DNA of 64,000 nucleotides, from the NCBI RefSeq assembly GCF_004570385.1, contig NZ_SPQL01000009.1:143689-207688 (forward strand). Direction: 5' to 3'. Below, piece after piece: positions 53,471 to 61,878 of the stretch. This DNA is from Blastococcus sp. CT_GayMR19. GTDB taxonomy: Bacteria; Actinomycetota; Actinomycetes; Mycobacteriales; Geodermatophilaceae. Within the stretch, counting starts at the first letter, position 1, and every line of letters starts with the position of its first letter. Under the pieces are notes generated by a model. The model had not been told where the DNA came from and ran no database searches. It saw only the letters and a program-made list of their open reading frames with translations. The position numbers and the translations under genes are program-made.

Positions 53471-55045
53471 ATGAAGCGAGCCGCGCGCGCCGCCGCCACC
53501 GGACTCACCGCCCTGGCCGCGGTCGCCGCCCGCGACCTGCTGCAGCGCGAGCACACGCTGCTGCGCAACTTCCCGGTGCTCGGGCACGCGCGGTACCTGC
53601 TCGAGGAGATCGGCCCGGAGCTCCGGCAGTACCTGGTGGCGGGCAACAACGAGGAGCGTCCGTTCACCCGCGACCAGCGGCGGTGGGTCTACGCGTCGGC
53701 GAAGAAGGCGAACAACTACTTCGGCTTCGGCACCGACAACGACCTCGAGTACACGGCCGGCTACCCGGTCATCAACCACCGCACGTTCGGCCGGGCGGTG
53801 CCGACGACGAACGTGCACACCGGGCACGACGTGGACCTGCCCGCCGCCAAGGTGCTCGGCGCCGCCCGCGGACGCCGGCAGGCCTTCCGCCCGGCGTCCG
53901 TCGTCAACATCTCGGCGATGAGCTTCGGATCGCTGTCCGGCGCCGCGGTGGAGGCGCTGAACCGGGGCGCGGCGCTGGCCGGGTGCATGCACAACACGGG
54001 GGAGGGCGGGCTGTCGCGCCACCACCGCCACGGTGCGGACCTGACCTTCCAGATCGGGACGGCGTACTTCGGCTGCCGCGACGAGCACGGGCGCTTCGAC
54101 CTGCAGCGGCTCAAGGACCTCGTCGCCGGCGCACCGGTGCGGGCCCTGGAGATCAAGCTGAGCCAGGGGGCCAAGCCGGGCCTGGGCGGCGTGCTGCCCG
54201 CGGCGAAGGTCTCGGCCGAGATCGCGGAGACCCGGGGTGTGCCCGAGGGCGTGGACTGCATCAGCCCCTCGCGGCACGCCGAGTTCTCCGACGTCGACAG
54301 CCTGCTCGACTGGGTCGAGCTGCTGGCGGAGGAGACGGGGCTGCCGGTCGGGATCAAGTCGGCCGTCGGCGACATGGGCTTCTGGCGCGAGCTGACCGAC
54401 CGGATGTCCCGGGACGGGCGGGGCGTCGACTTCGTGACCGTCGACGGCGGCGAGGGGGGCACCGGAGCGGCGCCGCTCATCTTCACCGACTCCGTCTCGC
54501 TGCCCTTCCAGCTCGGTTTCGCCCGGGTCTACTCGGAGTTCGCGCGGAAGGGGCTGCAGGAGCAGGTCGTGTTCGTGGGCGCTGGCAAGCTGGGCCTGCC
54601 GGACAACGCGATCGTCGCCTTCGCGCTGGGCTGCGACATGGTCAACGTCGCCCGGGAGGCGATGCTGTCGATCGGCTGCATCCAGGCGCAGAAGTGCCAC
54701 ACCGACACCTGCCCGACGGGCGTCGCGACGCAGAACGCCTGGCTCGCCCACGGACTCGACCCCGCGCTGAAGTCCGTGCGGGCGGCCAACTACATCACCA
54801 CGCTGCGCCGTGACCTGCTCAAGGTGGCCGAGGCGTGCGGCGTCGAGCACCCGGGGCTGATCGATTCGAGCTCGGTGGAGATCCTGACCGGCCGGACGGC
54901 GTCGCGGCCGCTGCACGAGGTCTACGAGTACGTGCCGGGATGGGGGCTGCCCTCGGCGGCCGACCGCGAGGAGATCGTGCGGATCATGACCGCCGAGGCG
55001 CCGCAGGGCGGCTCCGCACCGCCGTCCCCCGACGCCGTCGGCTGA
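53471..55045 (+). CDS. FMN-binding glutamate synthase family protein
   Basis: A 524-residue GltB2-like protein. A hydrophobic N-terminal segment (about 5-22) could anchor it to the membrane. The rest is the FMN/Fe-S barrel of glutamate synthase: RPASVVNISAMSFGSLSG, EIKLSQGAKPGLGG, VDGGEGGTGAAP and the [3Fe-4S] cysteines in CIQAQKCHTDTCPTG. Without amidotransferase and NADPH subunits nearby, glutamate synthesis is doubtful; another FMN-dependent redox role is possible. GACACT lies seven bases before the ATG. Confidence 0.9.
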   Translation: MKRAARAAATGLTALAAVAARDLLQREHTLLRNFPVLGHARYLLEEIGPELRQYLVAGNNEERPFTRDQRRWVYASAKKANNYFGFGTDNDLEYTAGYPVINHRTFGRAVPTTNVHTGHDVDLPAAKVLGAARGRRQAFRPASVVNISAMSFGSLSGAAVEALNRGAALAGCMHNTGEGGLSRHHRHGADLTFQIGTAYFGCRDEHGRFDLQRLKDLVAGAPVRALEIKLSQGAKPGLGGVLPAAKVSAEIAETRGVPEGVDCISPSRHAEFSDVDSLLDWVELLAEETGLPVGIKSAVGDMGFWRELTDRMSRDGRGVDFVTVDGGEGGTGAAPLIFTDSVSLPFQLGFARVYSEFARKGLQEQVVFVGAGKLGLPDNAIVAFALGCDMVNVAREAMLSIGCIQAQKCHTDTCPTGVATQNAWLAHGLDPALKSVRAANYITTLRRDLLKVAEACGVEHPGLIDSSSVEILTGRTASRPLHEVYEYVPGWGLPSAADREEIVRIMTAEAPQGGSAPPSPDAVG

Positions 55046-55092
55046 CGCCGCCGGGCGGGACTTCCCGCGCGGAAAGTCCCGGCACGGGGCGG

Positions 55093-55731
55093 TCAGGTGC
55101 CGCGGAGGAGCTCCTCGAAGGACGTCGCCGGGTCGGCGAACGGGTCGACCGGCCCAGCGGCTCTGCCGTCTCCCACCCGCCCGAGGCCGGTGACCAGGGC
55201 GGCGAGCTCGCCGGCGGCCCGCTGAATGCGGTCGGCCAGCGCCCGGTCGCCCCCGCTGCCGCCGGCCCAGTCCTCCGACGCGGCGAAGACGCCGGTCGGG
55301 ACGGCGACCGCGCGGAGGTAGGCGAACAGCGGGCGCATCGCGTGCTCCAGCGCCAGCGAGTGCCGTGCCGTGCCCGCGGTGGCCCCCATCAGCACCGGCT
55401 TCCCGACCAGCGCGTCCTTGTCCAGCACGTCGAAGAACGTCTTGAACAGGCCGCTGTAGGAGGCGGAGAAGATCGGCGTCACCGCGATCAGCGCGTCGGC
55501 GCCGGACACCGTCTCCACCGCCGTCCGCAGGGACCCGTTCGGGAAGCCGGTGACCAGGTTGTCGGCGAGGTCCCGGGCGTGCGAGCGCAGCTCGACCACC
55601 TCGACGGTGGCGTCGTCGCCGCGGGCGCGCAGGGCCTCGACCGTGGCCGCGGTGAGCCGGTCGGCCAGCAGTCGCGTCGAGGAGGGGTTGCTCAGGCCGC
55701 CGCTGACGACGGCGAGGGTGCGGGTCGTCAT
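55093..55731 (-). CDS. NADPH-dependent FMN reductase (CE1759-like)
   Basis: A 212-residue flavodoxin-like reductase. VVSGGLSNPSSTRLLADRL is the FMN phosphate loop and TPIFSASYSGLFKTFFDVL the family segment. It supplies reduced flavin to the luciferase-like monooxygenase encoded immediately upstream, whose last four bases overlap its ATG. This two-gene arrangement is the CE1758/CE1759 pair known from corynebacteria. Confidence 0.92.
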   Translation of the reverse strand: MTTRTLAVVSGGLSNPSSTRLLADRLTAATVEALRARGDDATVEVVELRSHARDLADNLVTGFPNGSLRTAVETVSGADALIAVTPIFSASYSGLFKTFFDVLDKDALVGKPVLMGATAGTARHSLALEHAMRPLFAYLRAVAVPTGVFAASEDWAGGSGGDRALADRIQRAAGELAALVTGLGRVGDGRAAGPVDPFADPATSFEELLRGT

Positions 55732-56885
55732 CGGCTCGGGACCTCCTGGACCTGGCCAGGCGCCTGCCCAGTCACATGGTCGGCGGGCGCGTGCACGGTG
55801 GCGTCCCTCGCACCGCCGGCGGCGGCGACCAGCGAGGCGTGCGTGGGCGCCTCCGGGACGTGGGCGGGCTTGAGGGCGGCGAACTCCTTGCGGAGCACCG
55901 GGACGACCTCCTCGCCGAGCAGGTCGAGCTGCTCGAGCACGGTCTTCAGCGGCAGGCCGGCGTGGTCGATGAGGAACAGCTGCCGCTGGTAGTCGCCGAC
56001 GTACTCGCGGAAGCCCAGCGTGCGCTCGACGACCTGCTCCGGGCTGCCCACGGTGAGCGGGGTCTGCGCGCTGAACTCCTCCAGCGACGGGCCGTGGCCG
56101 TACACGGGCGCGTTGTCGAAGTAGGGCCGGAACTCCCGGACGGCGTCCTGGCTGTTCGTGCGCATGAACACCTGCCCGCCGAGCCCGACGATGGCCTGAT
56201 CGGCGCTGCCGTGGCCGTAGTGCTCGAAGCGGCGGCGGTAGAACTCGATCATCTTCTGGGTGTGCTCCGGCGGCCAGAAGATGTGGTTGTGGAAGAAGCC
56301 GTCGCCGTAGTACGCGGCCTGCTCGGCGATCTGCGGGCTGCGGATCGAGCCGTGCCAGACGAACGGCGGCACGCCGTCCAGCGGTCGCGGGGTGGCGGTG
56401 AAGCCCTGCAGCGGGGTGCGGAACTTGCCCTCCCAGTCGACGACGTCCTCCCGCCACAGCCGGCGCAGCAGGGCGTAGTTCTCGACCGCCAGCTCGATGC
56501 CGGCGCGGATGTCCTGCCCGAACCAGGGGTAGACCGGGCCGGTGTTGCCGCGGCCCATCATCAGGTCGACGCGGCCGTCGGCCAGGTGCTGCAGCATCGC
56601 GTAGTCCTCGGCGATCTTCACCGGGTCGTTCGTGGTGATCAGCGTCGTGGCCGTCGACAGCTGCAGGGTCGAGGTCCGCGCGGCGATGTAGCCGAGCATC
56701 GTGGTGGGGGAGGAGGCGATGAAGGGCGGGTTGTGGTGCTCGCCGGTCGCGAAGACGTCCAGCCCCACCTCCTCGGCCTTCAGGGCGATGGTGACCATCG
56801 CCTTGACCCGCTCCGCCTCGGAGACCGCCCGGCCGGAGGTCGGGTCGGGGGTGATGTCGCTGACCGAGAAGATCCCGAACTGCAT
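55728..56885 (-). CDS. LLM-class flavin-dependent monooxygenase (CE1758-like)
   Basis: A 385-residue bacterial-luciferase-like enzyme: MQFGIFSVSDITPDPTSGR, ATGEHHNPPFIASSPTTMLG, GRVDLMMGRGNTGPVYPWFG and PFVWHGSIRSPQIAEQAAYYG. It uses reduced FMN from the coupled reductase and O2. The substrate is unknown. GGAGATG precedes ATG 56885. A direct repeat of CTACTT 16 bases apart (56899 and 56915) in the leader may be an operator. Confidence 0.92.
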   Translation of the reverse strand: MQFGIFSVSDITPDPTSGRAVSEAERVKAMVTIALKAEEVGLDVFATGEHHNPPFIASSPTTMLGYIAARTSTLQLSTATTLITTNDPVKIAEDYAMLQHLADGRVDLMMGRGNTGPVYPWFGQDIRAGIELAVENYALLRRLWREDVVDWEGKFRTPLQGFTATPRPLDGVPPFVWHGSIRSPQIAEQAAYYGDGFFHNHIFWPPEHTQKMIEFYRRRFEHYGHGSADQAIVGLGGQVFMRTNSQDAVREFRPYFDNAPVYGHGPSLEEFSAQTPLTVGSPEQVVERTLGFREYVGDYQRQLFLIDHAGLPLKTVLEQLDLLGEEVVPVLRKEFAALKPAHVPEAPTHASLVAAAGGARDATVHAPADHVTGQAPGQVQEVPSR

Positions 56886-57193
56886 CGTGCATCTCCATCT
56901 ACTTGAGAGCGCAACTACTTTCGCTGGTCCCAACGCGCGAAGTCTGCCCCGTATGCCCGGGTTCCCCACCCGGATGACGCCGGGCGCAGCGCCGGTTCTC
57001 TTTGACCGACCGTAGTCGGCAGCGCACGCTCGGCCCGAACTACGCCGGGGGACCACGGTGCGCGGATAACGGCCGGGTAGCAATTTTCCGCCTGGCCCGC
57101 AGGTTCTGGAATGGTCCGTCACGACAGCACAGCCGCCCGGACGCGCGGGCATGGATGCCGGCGGGCGCATGCCGGCGCAGGGAGCGGATGCCG
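56886..57193. other. Divergent intergenic region
   Basis: A 308-base gap between the LLM monooxygenase and the DivIVA-like gene. It contains the CTACTT direct repeat near the monooxygenase start, TTGACC at 57003 as a possible -35 for the plus-strand gene, and GCATGCCGGCG repeats near 57165. I see no convincing extra gene. Confidence 0.5.
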
Positions 57194-58084
57194 ATGTTCC
57201 GACGCACCGAGGACGCTGGTCCCGATCGGGCCGGGGAGGCCGACGGCGGCGGCGAGCCCACCGCCGACCCTGCGGCGGCGTCCGGACCGAGCGTGCCCCC
57301 GCCGTCCGTGCGGGCCCTCCTCCAGCGTGCGACCGGACGGCATGCCGTCCTCCCGCGCGCGGGCCTGGACGGCCTGCTCTCCACCGCGCCCGTCTTCAGC
57401 GCGCGGCTGCGCGGCTACGACCCGTTCGAGGTCGACGAGTACGTCGCATGGGCGGAGGGGGAAGTCGCGGCCGCGCGCCGCGAAGCCGAGCACGTGCTGG
57501 CCCGGTACGGCGCATGCGCGGCCGAGCTGGAGATCTCCCGCCGTCTGCTGGCCCAGACCCCCAAGGGCAGGGACGTCTCGCCGGTCACCGACCGGGTGCG
57601 CGACATCCTCCGGCTCGCGGCCGACGAGGCGTCGGCGATGGTCGATGGCGCCGCGGAGGAGGCCGAGCAGATCCTGGCCGAGGCGCGGCTCGAGGCCGAC
57701 GCGCGGCTGCGCAAGGCGCGCCAGGTCAAGGAGATCGCGGCCGCGACCGCGGACGAGATGCGTGACCTCGCCCAGCGGGACCGCGCCGACGCCGCGGCGC
57801 TGCGCGAGCAGGCGCGGGCAGAAGCGGACGAGCTGGTCGGCGGCGCCGTCGCGGAGCGCGACCGGCTGGCAGCCGAGGCGGCCGAGGCGCGCGACCAGCT
57901 GGCGGCGGTGCAGGCCGAGCTCGAGGACCTGCAACGCCAGCGGGACGACGCCCGGGCGTCGCTGCGCCGGCTGACCGACCAGATCGAGGCGGCGCTGGCC
58001 CTCGCCACCGCCGGCCCGTCCGAGCGGTTCCTCGTCGTCGGCAACACGGTGGAATCCGTGCCGGTCGCGTCCGTCCCTTCCTGA
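57194..58084 (+). CDS. DivIVA-like coiled-coil protein
   Basis: A 296-residue protein. After a polar N-terminus, residues about 70-95 contain LRGYDPFEVDEYVAWAEGEV, the DivIVA-type membrane/curvature-binding motif, followed by a long Ala/Glu/Arg coiled coil (about 140-280). Proteins of this layout organise polar growth or the cell-envelope scaffold in actinobacteria; this one is not the main Wag31, which is shorter and lies in the dcw cluster. ATG 57194 is preferred because GGGAG lies nine bases upstream; ATG 57188 is too close. Confidence 0.85.
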   Translation: MFRRTEDAGPDRAGEADGGGEPTADPAAASGPSVPPPSVRALLQRATGRHAVLPRAGLDGLLSTAPVFSARLRGYDPFEVDEYVAWAEGEVAAARREAEHVLARYGACAAELEISRRLLAQTPKGRDVSPVTDRVRDILRLAADEASAMVDGAAEEAEQILAEARLEADARLRKARQVKEIAAATADEMRDLAQRDRADAAALREQARAEADELVGGAVAERDRLAAEAAEARDQLAAVQAELEDLQRQRDDARASLRRLTDQIEAALALATAGPSERFLVVGNTVESVPVASVPS

Positions 58085-58187
58085 CCGGCGCGGCCACCGC
58101 GGAGGACCGCTGCCGCCACCGGCAGGGCGACGGTGGCAGGCTGTCCGTGGAGCTGCGAGTTGCGCGGTGCCGGACAGGAGGACGACG

Positions 58188-58703
58188 GTGGACGAGGACG
58201 TCAGCGAGGTCGTGCGGATCGACGGCGGGATCGTCGTGGGTCACGACGGATCGAAGTGCTCCCAGGAGGCCCTCGCCTGGGCTGCCGCGCTGGCGCGCCG
58301 GGCGGACCTCGACCTCCACGTGGTGCGCGCCTGGGCGATGATGACCGCGCCCAAGCCGAGCACCTGGGAACCCGGCTACGTGCCGCCGCTCGCCGACTAC
58401 GAGAAGGCGGTGCACGACGAGCTCACCGCTCACGTCAGGGCGGCGCATCTCGATCCGGACGTGCGGGTCACCTGCCACGTCGTCCACAAGTCGCCGGCGC
58501 AGGGGCTGATGGGCGCGGCCCAGGGGGCGGACCTGATGGTGCTGGGCGCGCGGGGGCGGGGCGGTTTCTCGGGGCTGCTGCTCGGCTCGGTGAGTGACCA
58601 GCTGGTGCACCACGCGCCCTGCCCGGTGACGGTGATCCGCACCGGCGCCCACGGGCGCGGGCTCGGCGCGGTCATCGAACGCGCCGCCACCCTGCCCGAG
58701 TGA
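58188..58703 (+). CDS. Universal stress protein (UspA family)
   Basis: A 171-residue single Usp domain. GGIVVGHDGSKCSQEALAWA opens the fold and GARGRGGFSGLLLGSVS is the ATP-binding G-x2-G-x9-GS motif. Usp proteins help survival under starvation or hypoxia. AGGAGG lies six bases before GTG 58188. The stop overlaps the next gene start (GTGA), an unusual partnership with an ATP-grasp enzyme. Confidence 0.92.
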   Translation: MDEDVSEVVRIDGGIVVGHDGSKCSQEALAWAAALARRADLDLHVVRAWAMMTAPKPSTWEPGYVPPLADYEKAVHDELTAHVRAAHLDPDVRVTCHVVHKSPAQGLMGAAQGADLMVLGARGRGGFSGLLLGSVSDQLVHHAPCPVTVIRTGAHGRGLGAVIERAATLPE

Positions 58704-59569
58704 CGGGGACGACCGCCCCCCGGATCGCCCTGGTCACCTCCGAACGCGGCCTGCGGATCGACCCGGACCTGGTCCCCGCCCAGGCCGCACTCCGGGTCGC
58801 CGGGGTGGCCGCGGACGTCGTCCGGTGGGACGACCCGGCCGTCGCGTGGGACTCCTACGGGCTGTCGGTCGTGCGCTCCTGCTGGGACTACGCCTGGCGG
58901 CTGGACGAGTTCCTCGCCTGGGCGGGCCGGGTGCCGCGACTGCGCAACCCCGCGCCGATGCTGCGCTGGAACTCCGACAAGCGTTACGTCCAGGACCTCG
59001 AACGGGCCGGCCTGCCCGTGGTGCCGACGGTCTGGGACCCGGCCGTGGCGGGGGAGCTCCCCATCGCGGGTGAGTGGGTGGTCAAGCCGTCGGTCTCCGC
59101 CGGGTCCCGCGACACGGCGCGCTGGGACCGCGCGGAGGAGGTGCTGGCGCACGTCGGCGAACTCGTCGCGGCCGGCCGGACGGCGATGGTTCAGCCGTAC
59201 CAGGCGAGCGTCGACCGGTCGGGGGAGACGGCGATGCTCTTCCTCGGGGGGCGGTTCTCCCACGCCGTCCGGAAGGGGCCGTTGCTGCAGCGGGGCGAGG
59301 GTGTCCGCCAGGACCGGGACAGCCGGGGGGACCTCGGTCCGGTCGAGCCGACCGGCGCACAGCGGGACGTGGCGCAGGCGGTGTTCGACGCGCTGCCCCA
59401 CCTCGTGCCAGGAACAGAACCGGCGCTGTACGCGCGGATCGACCTGGTGGAGGACGCGGCGGGTCGCCCTCAGGTCCTCGAACTGGAGCTGACCGAGCCC
59501 AGCCTCTTCCTGCCCCAGGCGCCCGGCGCCGCCGACCGGCTGGCCGGCGCCGTCCTGGCGCTCCTCTGA
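58700..59569 (+). CDS. ATP-grasp domain protein
   Basis: A 289-residue ATP-grasp-type ligase. WDSYGLSVVRSCWDYAWRLD, RWNSDKRYVQDLERAGLPVV, EWVVKPSVSAGSRDTARW and the metal-binding ELELTEPSLFL fit DcsG-like/RimK-like members that join a carboxylate to an amine or other nucleophile. No biosynthetic cluster surrounds it, so substrates are unknown. It is translationally coupled to the Usp gene. Confidence 0.85.
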   Translation: MTGTTAPRIALVTSERGLRIDPDLVPAQAALRVAGVAADVVRWDDPAVAWDSYGLSVVRSCWDYAWRLDEFLAWAGRVPRLRNPAPMLRWNSDKRYVQDLERAGLPVVPTVWDPAVAGELPIAGEWVVKPSVSAGSRDTARWDRAEEVLAHVGELVAAGRTAMVQPYQASVDRSGETAMLFLGGRFSHAVRKGPLLQRGEGVRQDRDSRGDLGPVEPTGAQRDVAQAVFDALPHLVPGTEPALYARIDLVEDAAGRPQVLELELTEPSLFLPQAPGAADRLAGAVLALL

Positions 59570-59581
59570 CGAAGGCGCCGC

Positions 59582-60247
59582 TCAGCCGGCCGGCGCGGAG
59601 CCGTAGATCGCGCTGAGCCAGATCCCCAGCAGCACCCCGACGACGTCGCTCTCGGCGACGGCGGGGCCGTCGCCGCTGAACGTCGCGTACAGCACCCGCT
59701 CGTTCATCGAGTTGAGGGCCACGGCGAGATCGCGCGCGGGCACTCCGGGGGGAGCCGCACCGCGGGCGCGCTCGGCCTCGATCGCCGCGGCGCTCCGCTG
59801 CACCCAGCCCTCGAACACCCCGGCCCACAGCTCCCGCACCTCATGATTGGTCGACCGGGCCTCGGCCCAGGCCAGCGTGAGCCCTCGGTGGTCGCGGAAC
59901 GTGTCGTGGTAGGCCGAGATCGCCCGCCGCCAGGCCTCGCGGGCCACCTCGGGCGGACGCCCTGAAGCCCCGCTCGTCACGGCCTCCGCCTGGGTCATCG
60001 CGGCATCGGCCTCGGCGACGACCCGGTCGAGCAGCGACAGCAGGACGGCGTCCTTGGAGGCGAAGTAGAAGTAGAAGGTCGGACGCGAGATGCCGGCCCC
60101 CCGCGCCAGGTCGTCGACCGAGACGGCACTGAGCGGCCGTTCCGCGAGCAGCCGCTCGGCGGTGGCGAGGATCGCCAGCTCGCGGTCGTCGCCGGACGTC
60201 CGCGCCGGCCGGCGGCCGCGGACGCCGAGGGAGGGGTCGCTCGGCAC
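59582..60247 (-). CDS. ethR: TetR-family repressor, EthR orthologue
   Basis: A 221-residue TetR repressor. SGDDRELAILATAERLL and VDDLARGAGISRPTFYFYF form the DNA-binding domain and closely match EthR of M. tuberculosis; NSMNERVLYATFSGDGP in the ligand domain also matches. In mycobacteria EthR represses ethA and itself. The genes are divergent here too. TAACCT seven bases before GTG 60247 indicates a leaderless start. Confidence 0.92.
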   Translation of the reverse strand: MPSDPSLGVRGRRPARTSGDDRELAILATAERLLAERPLSAVSVDDLARGAGISRPTFYFYFASKDAVLLSLLDRVVAEADAAMTQAEAVTSGASGRPPEVAREAWRRAISAYHDTFRDHRGLTLAWAEARSTNHEVRELWAGVFEGWVQRSAAAIEAERARGAAPPGVPARDLAVALNSMNERVLYATFSGDGPAVAESDVVGVLLGIWLSAIYGSAPAG

Positions 60248-60254
60248 GGTGCGG

Positions 60255-60282
60255 AGGTTACCCGCGGACGGCCGTTTCTCAA
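60255..60282 (-). promoter_or_regulatory. ethR promoter
   Basis: TTGAGA-N16-TAACCT on the minus strand, with the -10 seven bases before the ethR GTG; the -35 overlaps the operator palindrome. Confidence 0.55.
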
Positions 60283-60293
60283 CACCGTGTTGA
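60279..60293. promoter_or_regulatory. Candidate EthR operator
   Basis: TCAACAC-C-GTGTTGA is a palindrome with perfect 7-bp arms that covers the -35 elements of both ethR and ethA. Beyond it, GTTGACTCGTTCGACA recalls the GTTGAC/TCGACA pattern of the mycobacterial EthR operator as I remember it. Confidence 0.6.
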
Positions 60294-60319
60294 CTCGTTC
60301 GACAGAGCGTCGATACCGT
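60290..60319 (+). promoter_or_regulatory. ethA promoter
   Basis: TTGACT-N18-TACCGT on the plus strand, about 75 bases before the ethA GTG; the -35 shares bases with the operator palindrome. Confidence 0.55.
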
Positions 60320-60393
60320 CGGTGCCGCAGAGTTCGCGCGGCAGCGCCGACCCGCGGCCGGCTCCCTGCCGGCCGAGCCACTGGAGAGCGCAC

Positions 60394-61878
60394 GTGGTCC
60401 CGGAACATGTGGACGTCCTGATCGTCGGTGCCGGGTTGTCCGGCATCGGTGCCGCCTGCCACCTGCAGGAGGAGCTCCCCGGCAAGAGCTACGCGATCCT
60501 CGAGTCGCGCAGCGCCATCGGCGGCACCTGGGACCTCTTCCGCTACCCGGGGATCCGGTCGGACTCCGACATGTTCACCCTCGGCTACGCCTTCCGGCCG
60601 TGGCGGGACTCCACGGCCATCGCCGGCGGCGAGGCGATCCGGCACTACATCCAGGACACCGCCCGCGACTACGGCGTCGAGGAGAGGATCCGCTTCCACC
60701 ACCGGGTGGTCTCCGCCGACTGGTCGACCGACGAAGCCCGCTGGACGGTGACCGCCCGCCGCAGCGACACCGGCCGGACGGTCACGCTGACCTGCTCGTG
60801 GCTGACCGCCTGTTCCGGCTACTACCGGTACGACGAGGGCTTCCGCCCGTCCTTCGAGGGTGAGGCGGAGTTCGCGGGCGAGGTGATCCACCCGCAGCAC
60901 TGGCCGGAGGACTTCGATGCCACCGGCAAGCGGATCGTCGTCATCGGCAGCGGCGCCACCGCCGTCACCCTCGTCCCGAGCCTCGCGCCGGACGCCGAGC
61001 ACGTCACCATGCTGCAGCGGACGCCGAGCTACGTCCTCTCGCTCCCCGGCCGCGACCCGCTGGCCCGGTGGCTGCGGAACAAGCTGCCGGCGACGGTCGC
61101 CTATCCGATCGTGCGGTGGAAGAACGTGCTCCTCTCCACCGCGCTCTACCAGTTCAGCCGTCGCCGGCCGGCCGCCGCCCGGAAGCTGATCCGCCGGCTC
61201 ACCGAGAAGCAGCTGCCGTCGACCATCGACGTCGACACGCACTTCAACCCGCCGTACGACCCATGGGACCAGCGGCTGTGCCTGGTGCCCGACGGCGACC
61301 TGTTCCGCAGCCTGCGCCGGGGCGACGCCTCCATCGCGACCGGCCGGATCGCCCGCTTCACGGAGCGGGGCATCGAGCTCGAGTCGGGGGAGCACCTCGA
61401 CGCCGACGTGATCATCACGGCGACCGGCCTCAACCTGCTGCCGATGGGCGGGATGACGCTGAACCTGGACGGCAACCCGGTCGACATCTCGGAGACGGTC
61501 TCCTACAAGGGGATGATGGTCTCCGGCGTTCCGAACTTCTCGATGGTGATCGGCTACACGAACGCCTCGTGGACGCTGAAGGCGGATCTCGTGAACCGCT
61601 ACGTCTGCCGGCTGATCACGCACCTCGACGCCGGGGGCTACGTCTCGGCCACGCCGGTGGGGCCGCCCGAGGGCGCCGACCAGCCGTTCCTGGACCTCGC
61701 GTCGGGCTACGTGCAGCGGAGCCTGGCGAGCCTGCCCAAGCAGGGGCGGCGCACCCCGTGGCGGCTGCACCAGAACTATCTCCGCGACGTGCGGATGATG
61801 CGGCGCGGCCCCCTCGACGACGAGGGCATGACCTTCCAGCCGCCGCCGGCGGCCCGGACCGAGAGGGCGGCCGCCTGA
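60394..61878 (+). CDS. ethA: Baeyer-Villiger monooxygenase, EthA-like
   Basis: A 494-residue FAD/NADPH monooxygenase. GAGLSGIG near the N-terminus binds FAD, FAGEVIHPQHW is the exact FxGxxxHxxxW Baeyer-Villiger fingerprint, and VVIGSGATAVTLVPSL binds NADPH. GGTWDLFRYPGIRSDSDM and MVIGYTNASWTLKADL closely follow EthA of M. tuberculosis, the activator of ethionamide, which oxidises ketones and thioamides. GGAGAG lies seven bases before GTG 60394. The stop overlaps the SDR start by one base. Confidence 0.93.
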   Translation: MVPEHVDVLIVGAGLSGIGAACHLQEELPGKSYAILESRSAIGGTWDLFRYPGIRSDSDMFTLGYAFRPWRDSTAIAGGEAIRHYIQDTARDYGVEERIRFHHRVVSADWSTDEARWTVTARRSDTGRTVTLTCSWLTACSGYYRYDEGFRPSFEGEAEFAGEVIHPQHWPEDFDATGKRIVVIGSGATAVTLVPSLAPDAEHVTMLQRTPSYVLSLPGRDPLARWLRNKLPATVAYPIVRWKNVLLSTALYQFSRRRPAAARKLIRRLTEKQLPSTIDVDTHFNPPYDPWDQRLCLVPDGDLFRSLRRGDASIATGRIARFTERGIELESGEHLDADVIITATGLNLLPMGGMTLNLDGNPVDISETVSYKGMMVSGVPNFSMVIGYTNASWTLKADLVNRYVCRLITHLDAGGYVSATPVGPPEGADQPFLDLASGYVQRSLASLPKQGRRTPWRLHQNYLRDVRMMRRGPLDDEGMTFQPPPAARTERAAA

